Translations under genes and position numbers: made by a program
Shown: positions 53,535 to 64,000 of the stretch, piece by piece
How the letters are laid out: each line of letters begins with the position of its first letter
Numbering within the stretch: the first letter of the stretch is position 1
Notes under the pieces: model-generated
Told to the model about the DNA's origin: nothing
The model's input: only the letters and a program-made list of their open reading frames with translations
Database searches by the model: none
Source: Deinococcus seoulensis
Lineage (GTDB): Bacteria; Deinococcota; Deinococci; Deinococcales; Deinococcaceae
Direction: 5' to 3'
NCBI RefSeq assembly: GCF_014648115.1
Contig: NZ_BMQM01000019.1
Location: 18,832-82,831 of the forward strand
DNA length: 64,000 nucleotides

Positions 53535-54626
53535 CTACAGCCGCACGAGGTCGTCGCGGTGCACGGCTTCCGGGCCGTACGTGAAGCCCAGCAGGCCCTC
53601 GATCTCGCGGGAGTGCCGCCCGGCGATGCGGGTCAGGTCCGCCGAGGCGTAGCGGGTCAGGCCGCGCGCGATCTCGTGGCCGCCGGGGTCGATCAGGCGG
53701 ATGGTGTGCCCCCGCCGGAAGCTGCCCTCGACCTGCGTGATCCCGGCCGGCAGCAGGCTCCCGCCGCGCTCGCGGACGGCGCGGGCGGCCCCGTCGTCCA
53801 GCAGGACGCGCCCGGCGGCGATCTCGGCCAGGATCCAGCGTTTGCGGGCTTCCAGGCGGGTTCCGGCGGCCAGGAAGCGCGTGCCGATGGCCTCGCCGCC
53901 CACGATGCGCACCAGGGCGTCCGGGGCGTCACCGGGGGCGATCACGACGGGCGTTCCGGCGCGGGTGGCGATCTCGGCCGCCTGGATCTTGGTGTGCATG
54001 CCGCCCGTGCCGCGGTGCGATCCGGCGCCCCCGGCGCGCGCCCAGACGTCCGGGGTGACGCGTTCCACGACCGGGATCAGCGTGGCCGCGGGGTCGCTGC
54101 GCGGGTCGGCGGTGTACAGGCCGGGCGCGTCGGTCAGGATGACCAGCAGGTCCGCCTCGGTCAGGTTCGCCACGAACGCCGAGAGGGTGTCGTTGTCCCC
54201 GACCTTGATCTGCTCGAGGGCCACGGCGTCGTTCTCGTTGATGATCGGCATGACGCCCCGCGCGAGGCAGGCGTCCAGGGTGGTGCGGGCATTCAGGTAG
54301 CGGGTGCGGTCCCGGAAGTCGTCGGCGGTCAGCAGGACCTGCGCGACCGGCAGGCCGTACAGGTCCGCCAGTTGCGCGTACGTGTGCATCAGGCGGCCCT
54401 GCCCGACGGCGGCCAGCAGTTGCTTCTCGGCCAGGGTGCGGTCGCGCGGTGGGAAGCCCAGCGCCTCCCAGCCGGCCAGGACGGCGCCGCTGGTGACCAG
54501 CACGGCCTCGTGCCCGGCGGCGCGCACGGCGGCCAGGCCGCGCATCAGGTCCACCAGTCGGGGGCGGTGCAGGCGGTCCGTGCCGGCGGTCAGGACGCTG
54601 GTGCCGAGTTTCAGTACTACGCGCAT
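53535..54626 (-). CDS. proB: Glutamate 5-kinase
   Basis: A 363-residue enzyme that phosphorylates glutamate, the first step to proline. The amino-acid kinase domain has RVVLKLGTSVLTAG, VLVTSGAVLAGWEALGF, PIINENDAVALEQIKVGDND, LLVILTDAPGLYT and GTGGMHTKIQAAEIATRAGT. A C-terminal PUA domain (RVLLDDGAARAVRERGGSLL, VSx GSFRRGHTI) follows from about residue 275. TATCCT ends eight bases before ATG 54626. proA is not in the window. Confidence 0.94.
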   Translation of the reverse strand: MRVVLKLGTSVLTAGTDRLHRPRLVDLMRGLAAVRAAGHEAVLVTSGAVLAGWEALGFPPRDRTLAEKQLLAAVGQGRLMHTYAQLADLYGLPVAQVLLTADDFRDRTRYLNARTTLDACLARGVMPIINENDAVALEQIKVGDNDTLSAFVANLTEADLLVILTDAPGLYTADPRSDPAATLIPVVERVTPDVWARAGGAGSHRGTGGMHTKIQAAEIATRAGTPVVIAPGDAPDALVRIVGGEAIGTRFLAAGTRLEARKRWILAEIAAGRVLLDDGAARAVRERGGSLLPAGITQVEGSFRRGHTIRLIDPGGHEIARGLTRYASADLTRIAGRHSREIEGLLGFTYGPEAVHRDDLVRL

Positions 54627-54738
54627 ACCAGCGCAGGATACGCGCCGCGCCGGGCGGCACTGCCCGCGCACAGGCAGACAGGAACGCGCAGGCAGGAACG
54701 CCCGGTGCCCGTCAGGTTCCAGTCAGAGTGCAGGCGCT

Positions 54739-55443
54739 ATGAACGGTGAAGTGTTCAAACGTGATCCTGTATTCAGTCTGATGATCCGCGCCGCTGCGCT
54801 GCTGGGCGCGGTCACCCTGCCGGGCGCGGCCGCGCAGGCCCTCAAGCCCGACCCGCTGGGGCCGCTGGAGGGCGTGCGGCGCTTCATGACGTCCTTTCAG
54901 CCGGCGGCGGGCGAGGCGTCCCTGCTGGCCTACGCCCGCCGCGAACGGCTGGACTGGCCCGCCACGCAGAACCTGTTCGCAGTGCAGGTGCACGACGCCC
55001 CGAACCACTACCTGGAATGGCGCGGGCACAGCGCCCTGGAGTCCGCCGGGCCGACCTTCACGACCGTGCGGGCCGCGACGTTCCTGCGCGCCGGGCAGGC
55101 GCTACTGGTCCTGAACCGCGAGTGGTGCGCGGCCGGGCAGTGTCAGGTGCGGCACGTGTTCGCGTGGCAGGGTGCGGGCGCCTGGAAGGTCGTGCCGGAA
55201 GCCAGCGTGATTCCGGCCCTGCGGGACGAGGAGTTCATCGTGGGCCGCGCGCCCGCCTGCCTGCGCGGCGTGACGCTGGGCGTGCAGTACCTTCCGGCGC
55301 GGCTGGGCACGACCCTGAACGTGCTGCCGCTCGTGCCGGACACCGCCCGGCGGGCCTGTGAGGCGGCGGGCGTGAACCTGGGCACCGCGACCCGGCCTGT
55401 CACGCTGAACTGGACCCTCTCGGTCGGTAAGTTCCGCCGCTGA
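54739..55443 (+). CDS. Secreted protein of unknown function
   Basis: A 234-residue protein with a hydrophobic N-terminal region (MIRAAALLGAVTLPGAAAQA), likely a signal peptide. The mature part has two Cys pairs (CAAGQC; ACLRG..RRACEA) that could form disulphides, with LNREWCAAGQCQVRHVFAWQ at the centre. No family recognised. ATG 54739 is the first in-frame start after the divergent proB promoter; the ATG 15 codons later is possible. Confidence 0.6.
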   Translation: MNGEVFKRDPVFSLMIRAAALLGAVTLPGAAAQALKPDPLGPLEGVRRFMTSFQPAAGEASLLAYARRERLDWPATQNLFAVQVHDAPNHYLEWRGHSALESAGPTFTTVRAATFLRAGQALLVLNREWCAAGQCQVRHVFAWQGAGAWKVVPEASVIPALRDEEFIVGRAPACLRGVTLGVQYLPARLGTTLNVLPLVPDTARRACEAAGVNLGTATRPVTLNWTLSVGKFRR

Positions 55444-55615
55444 TCAATGGTGCGGACACTGTCCGGGTGCCAGAGGGGAACAGCATGGAACACGTCTTCT
55501 GTCACGCCATTCCTGCTCACCCCCTCCCAGCCTCCCCACTCAAGGGGGAGGGGTACACACTGCGTGTTCATCGCTGGTCTGCCCTGAAGTGATGAACCTG
55601 TCCGCATCATTGCGC
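55444..55615. other. Intergenic region with a terminator-like hairpin
   Basis: CCCCTCCC (55521-55528) pairs with GGGAGGGG (55546-55553), probably a terminator for the secreted-protein gene. No gene seen. Confidence 0.5.
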
Positions 55616-55694
55616 TGATACGGACTGCTGTTTGTTTCCCACTCGCATCCGCTCGGATTGAATGACCTTCCCCGTTCAATCGGAGTCCGTATGA
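55616..55694. repeat. Dispersed palindromic element, family 1, short (79 bp) form
   Basis: TGA at both ends (55616-55618, 55692-55694), inner ends TACGGACTGC and CGGAGTCCGTA, pyrimidine-rich middle and ATTGAATGA..GTTCAAT hairpin. Confidence 0.85.
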
Positions 55695-55729
55695 ACTCCT
55701 GCCCTTCAGCGGGCGGCAGGTGCCATGAG

Positions 55730-55763
55730 CAGCAGCGCCAGACACATGACGTCTGGCGCTGCT
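55730..55763. terminator. Terminator hairpin of the TetR gene
   Basis: AGCAGCGCCAGAC and GTCTGGCGCTGCT form a perfect 13-bp stem with a seven-base loop, just after the TetR stop. Confidence 0.7.
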
Positions 55764-55776
55764 GCGGAGGGGCGGG

Positions 55777-56433
55777 TTACTGCGCGGCGGTGTCCTGCGC
55801 GGCCAGGTGATCCACGACCGAACGCAGCGCCAGTTCGAACTCGCTCTGGAAGGTCCACTGGGCGTCCTGGGTGGGTTCGCCGGTCTGCGGGTCCAGGCCG
55901 GGCAGGGACTCGCTGAACTGCTGCCAGCCGATCGCCACGGCGTACAGGTGCCGCAGGATGCGCAGGGTGGTGGGCTGGCTGTACGGCATGTGCTCGACCA
56001 GTCGGCCCAGTTGCGCGTCGAGGTCACGGCGGAACTCGGTGGCCAGTTCGGGGCGCACGTTGCGTTCCAGCACGGTGCCCAGCAGCACCAGCAGGCGGCG
56101 CAGCGGGGTCAGGGTCTCGCTGGAGTCCAGCAGGGCGTCGCTGACCTGGGCGGGCGTGCGGGGCTGGCGTTCCTGAAGGATCTCGGCGGTGCGGGTGATC
56201 CAGGCGTTCAGGTGCTCGCTGAGCAGCGCCAGGAACAGTTCTTCCTTGGTGTCGAAGTACAGATACAGCGTGCCCTTGGCCAGCCGGGCTTCGCGCGCCA
56301 CCTGGTTCATGCTCAGGTCGGCGTAGGTGGTGGTCGTCCAGAGGCGTTCGGCCGCACGCAGGATGTCGTCGCGGCGGCGGTTCTTTTCTTCCGCGCTGCG
56401 GGCGCGGGCGGGGCGGGGGGCGTCAATGACCAT
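55777..56433 (-). CDS. TetR family transcription regulator
   Basis: A 218-residue repressor-type protein. The N-terminal HTH is RDDILRAAERLWTTTTYADL then SMNQVAREARLAKGTLYLYF with DTKEELFLALL, the classic TetR signature. The ligand domain is helical and gives no clue to the effector. TATCTT ends eight bases before ATG 56433 (minus strand), so it is probably leaderless. The divergent gene is folD. Confidence 0.9.
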   Translation of the reverse strand: MVIDAPRPARARSAEEKNRRRDDILRAAERLWTTTTYADLSMNQVAREARLAKGTLYLYFDTKEELFLALLSEHLNAWITRTAEILQERQPRTPAQVSDALLDSSETLTPLRRLLVLLGTVLERNVRPELATEFRRDLDAQLGRLVEHMPYSQPTTLRILRHLYAVAIGWQQFSESLPGLDPQTGEPTQDAQWTFQSEFELALRSVVDHLAAQDTAAQ

Positions 56434-56752
56434 CTGGACAGAAGATAGGCCCGCGCTGTGGCGGACGCTGTGAAGGTCTTCACGTATCCCCCCCCAGGGG
56501 ATTGGAATCCACCCGAAATGAGCCTTTTTACGTCAAAGAATGCCCGTTGGTTAAGACCACGTGTAGGGATCGGCCCGCTACCCCGCCCGGCCTCTCCGTT
56601 CCCGTTCCGGCCTCCGACCCCCCCGAACAGCACGGGCGTCCATTCAATCGGAGTCCGTATGACCGCCCGCTGCACCCACAGGCAAATCGGTATGCTGTCC
56701 CGGACACCCGCCGCCCGGCACCCCAGCTCCCCTCTCACGATCGGATTCCCAG
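56434..56752. other. Region between the TetR and folD genes
   Basis: About 320 bases. It holds CTGTGGCGGACGCTGTGAAG direct repeats near the TetR start, a run of C residues, the right end of a family 1 element (56636-56663), and TATGCT at 56691-56696, a possible folD -10 with a leader of about 50 bases. Confidence 0.45.
56636..56663. repeat. Family 1 element, right-end fragment
   Basis: CCATTCAATCGGAGTCCGTA followed by TGACC. The left part is missing. Confidence 0.75.
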
Positions 56753-57691
56753 ATGCCCACACCAGATTCCCCCACCCCGGCCCACCACACCCAGGCCCAC
56801 CACACTCCAGGTCACGACACCCCAGGTCACGACACGGCCACTGCGCCCACGCTCCTGACCGGCAAGGCGCTGGCCGATCAGGTCACGCGCGACGTGAAGG
56901 CCGACCTGCGCGCCTGGACCTTCCGCCCGCACCTGGTCAGCGTGCTCGCCAGCGGCGACCCGGCCTCCCGCGTGTACGTGGACAGCAAGGCCCGCCGCGC
57001 CGAACGCCTGGGCGTGCAGTTCACCGCCCGCGACCTGGGCGACACCCTGACCGACGCCGCCCTGCACGCCACGCTGGACGAACTCTCCGCCGACCCCGGC
57101 GTGCACGGCATCATGCTGGAACTCCCGCTCGCGCCGGGCCTGGACGCCGACGCCGCCCTGCTGCGACTCGCGCCCCGCAAGGACGTCGAGGGCCTCAGCC
57201 CCGCCAACCTCGCCCTGATCGCCGCCGGACGTGAAGCCGAGGCACTCCTGCCGCCCACGCCACGGTCCATCCGGTTCCTGCTGCGCGCCGCGCTGGGCGA
57301 CGACCTGCGCGGCCTGAACATCGCCGTGATCGGCCCCGGACGCACCGTGGGCCGCCCCCTGACCTTCATGCTGAACAACCGGGGCGCGACCGTCACCCTC
57401 TGCAACGAACACACCCGCGACCTGGGCCGCGTACTGGCGGGCATGGACGCCATCGTGGTCGCCGTGGGCCGCGCCGGACTGCTGCGCCCGGAACACGTGC
57501 AGCCGCACCACGTCGTGATCGACGCCGGCATCAACGTGCAACCCGGCGGGGTCGTCGGGGACGCCCTGCCGGACCTGCCGGTGCGCGCGCAATCACCCGT
57601 TCCGGGCGGCGTTGGCCCACTGACCAGCGCCCTGATGTACCAGAACCTCGTGCGCGCCGTGAAACTCCAGCGCGGCGAAGCAGTCGAGTGA
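56753..57691 (+). CDS. folD: Bifunctional methylene-tetrahydrofolate dehydrogenase/cyclohydrolase
   Basis: A 312-residue enzyme of one-carbon metabolism. The conserved part starts [20 protein letters not shown] at residue 32 and has [20 protein letters not shown] (catalytic Lys region), [34 protein letters not shown] and the NADP fold [18 protein letters not shown] with the PGGVVGDAL end. The first 30 residues are a His/Thr/Pro-rich extension made of four 15-bp repeats. The stop overlaps the glycosyltransferase GTG (GTGA). Confidence 0.92.
   Translation: MPTPDSPTPAHHTQAHHTPGHDTPGHDTATAPTLLTGKALADQVTRDVKADLRAWTFRPHLVSVLASGDPASRVYVDSKARRAERLGVQFTARDLGDTLTDAALHATLDELSADPGVHGIMLELPLAPGLDADAALLRLAPRKDVEGLSPANLALIAAGREAEALLPPTPRSIRFLLRAALGDDLRGLNIAVIGPGRTVGRPLTFMLNNRGATVTLCNEHTRDLGRVLAGMDAIVVAVGRAGLLRPEHVQPHHVVIDAGINVQPGGVVGDALPDLPVRAQSPVPGGVGPLTSALMYQNLVRAVKLQRGEAVE
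56783..56842 (+). repeat. Four 15-bp tandem repeats in folD
   Basis: Units encode [15 protein letters not shown] and HDTAT in frame. The 15-bp core is CACNACACNCCAGGT. Confidence 0.9.
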
Positions 57692-58782
57692 CGCTGCCCG
57701 CGCTGCGCGTGGCGTTCCTGACCGACGCGCCACGCGTGGCGGGCAGCGAGGTCTGGCTGCTGGACGTGCTGCCCCTCCTGCCCGCGCACGGCCTGAACCC
57801 CACGGTGTTCCTGCCGCGCGGCGAGGCGCTGGATGAACTCGCCCGGCGCTTCGGGGCGGCCGGGGTGCCCGCCACGCGGTACGACGACCTGAAGACCGTC
57901 ACGGCTGACCTGAACAGCTTCGACCTGCGGGCCGTGCAGGCCTGGAACCCCGGCACGTACCGCGCGCTGGACGCCCTGCACGCGCCCCGCGTGGCCGTGG
58001 TGCACGATCAGCTGGACTACCACTACCCGGCCGGACTGAAGGGCTGGTACCGGCAGGTGTACCGCGCGACCAAACTGGGTGGCCTGCGCCGCGCCGACTC
58101 GGTCGTGACCGTCTCACGGTGGGGGCAGGCCTTCTTACAGAACGAGATGAACCTGCCCCGCGTGGGCGGCCTGACGAACGGCGTGAACCCGGACCGCTAC
58201 CAGCCCGCCCTGCCCGCCGAACGCGCAGCGCTGCGCGCCCGCCTGGGCTTCAGTGGCTTCACGGTCCTCGTGCCGGGCCGGTTCGCGCCGGAAAAGAACC
58301 AGCTGGCGGCCGTGCTGGCGGCCCGGCACGCCCCGCACCTGAACTTCGTGTTCGCGGGCGACATGGATTCCGGCGTGGGAAGCGCAGCCCGCACCCTGGC
58401 CCGCGCGCTGCGCCTGCGCAACGTGACGTTCCTGGGCCGCCGCTGGGACCTGCCGGACCTGTACCGCGCCGCCGACGCGCTGCTGCAACCCACCCTGGCC
58501 GAGAACCAGTCGCTGGTCACGCTGGAAGCCATGGCGTCGGGTCTGCCGGTCGTGACCACACCCATTCCCGCGCAGGCCGAACTGATCCGCGACGGCGTGG
58601 ACGGCCTGCTGGTCCCGCCCGCCCCGCACCTGCTGGCCCGGGCACTGCGCGCCATGGCGGCCCACCCCGACCGCACGGCGCAGTTCGGAGTGCAGGCCCG
58701 CCAGCGCGTACTGGAGCGGCACACCCTGACCGGCACGGCGGCGCAGGTGGCGGCCCTGCTGCGCGCCTGCCTGCCGGACTGA
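57688..58782 (+). CDS. Glycosyltransferase family 4 protein
   Basis: A 364-residue GT-B glycosyltransferase. [20 protein letters not shown] opens the acceptor domain. [14 protein letters not shown] and [20 protein letters not shown] open the nucleotide-sugar domain, and the E-x7-E motif lies in [20 protein letters not shown]. It should add a sugar to a lipid or envelope polymer; the acceptor is unknown. GTG 57688 overlaps folD. Its stop TGA (58780-58782) is the start of a family 1 element fragment. Confidence 0.88.
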   Translation: MTLPALRVAFLTDAPRVAGSEVWLLDVLPLLPAHGLNPTVFLPRGEALDELARRFGAAGVPATRYDDLKTVTADLNSFDLRAVQAWNPGTYRALDALHAPRVAVVHDQLDYHYPAGLKGWYRQVYRATKLGGLRRADSVVTVSRWGQAFLQNEMNLPRVGGLTNGVNPDRYQPALPAERAALRARLGFSGFTVLVPGRFAPEKNQLAAVLAARHAPHLNFVFAGDMDSGVGSAARTLARALRLRNVTFLGRRWDLPDLYRAADALLQPTLAENQSLVTLEAMASGLPVVTTPIPAQAELIRDGVDGLLVPPAPHLLARALRAMAAHPDRTAQFGVQARQRVLERHTLTGTAAQVAALLRACLPD

Positions 58783-58830
58783 TACGGATTCCGGGCGTGG
58801 AGCTGGCAGGGTCGGACGGGCCGGAGTCAG
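58780..58830. repeat. Family 1 element, left-end fragment
   Basis: TGATACGGATTCCGGGCGTGGAGCTGGCAG matches the left end and part of the middle; CGGAGTCAG at 58822-58830 may be the decayed right end. Confidence 0.7.
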
Positions 58831-58840
58831 CGCCCCCCCT

Positions 58841-63847
<5,007 letters not shown>

Positions 63848-63875
63848 ACCCGGCGGGGTAACCCCCCAACGCCCC

Positions 63876-63916
63876 GAACGGCGGCCACCCCCCCAGGCGG
63901 AGGGTGGCCGCCGTTC
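63876..63916 (+). terminator. Strong terminator after the zincin gene
   Basis: GAACGGCGGCCACCC (63876-63890) and GGGTGGCCGCCGTTC (63902-63916) make a perfect 15-bp stem. Confidence 0.8.
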
Positions 63917-64000
63917 AGGGTCGCGTCAGGTGCGCTTAGAGCATTTGTCATAAGAATGCCGATGGATGGGCGTGCCGGAACCACCCAAAGATGTTTTGAG

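Overview
The window is a high-GC bacterial chromosome segment that fits the genus Deinococcus. Supporting signs are the NurA-HerA repair pair beside a Crp/Fnr regulator, a LysJ-type transaminase of the aminoadipate lysine pathway, many genes whose -10 box (TANNNT) lies 6-8 bases before the start codon (leaderless mRNAs, well known in Deinococcus), and dense small interspersed non-coding repeats. About 48 protein genes are supported. I see no rRNA, tRNA, CRISPR array, prophage or transposase gene.

Layout. 1-8 kb: end of a TRAP permease, an AI-2E family exporter, an amino-acid ABC transporter (binding protein and permease), a MalK-type ATPase, and the overlapping operon holin-like protein/panC/pilT. 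8-14.8 kb: purB, a small membrane protein, an HDAC-family protein, a Crp/Fnr regulator, nurA-herA. 14.8-18.3 kb: anti-sigma and ECF sigma factor, TatA and two Tat-type ferritin-like proteins. 18.5-25.9 kb: pseudouridine synthase, choice-of-anchor lipoprotein, DEAD-box helicase, META protein, phosphoesterase, LMW-phosphatase-like protein, monooxygenase. 26-36 kb: branched-chain amino acid block (leuA; ilvB-ilvN, ilvC) with a SWIM protein and a DUF11 surface protein. 36-47.8 kb: VanW protein, lysJ, a four-gene overlapping operon (GNAT, DJ-1/PfpI, PNPOx, EamA) facing a MocR regulator, cobalamin adenosyltransferase, malQ, cell-wall amidase. 47.9-58.8 kb: LptA/OstA-like protein, Rrf2 regulator, DUF1028, pyrF, an orphan Imm11-like gene, EamA and DOMON-like pair, proB, TetR, folD and a glycosyltransferase. 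58.8-64 kb: metX and metY behind a SAM-I riboswitch, and a secreted zincin lipoprotein.

Regulation is the richest layer. leuA and ilvB are each preceded by a tiny leader ORF, one Leu-rich and one Ile/Val/Leu-rich, followed by a terminator. The leader ORFs themselves appear leaderless, so this looks like ribosome-mediated attenuation starting from a leaderless peptide. metY-metX carries a SAM-I riboswitch. GNAT and MocR diverge from -10 boxes that overlap on opposite strands.

The most unusual find is a family of dispersed 75-142 bp palindromic elements with TACGGA..TCCGTA ends. Most intact copies are flanked on both sides by the same trinucleotide, TCA (TGA on the other strand). This looks like a 3-bp target duplication and would explain why so many copies sit exactly on TGA stop codons. 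One copy lies in frame inside a GNAT gene, adding 45 codons, and one splits an ATGA stop/start overlap while restoring both codons.
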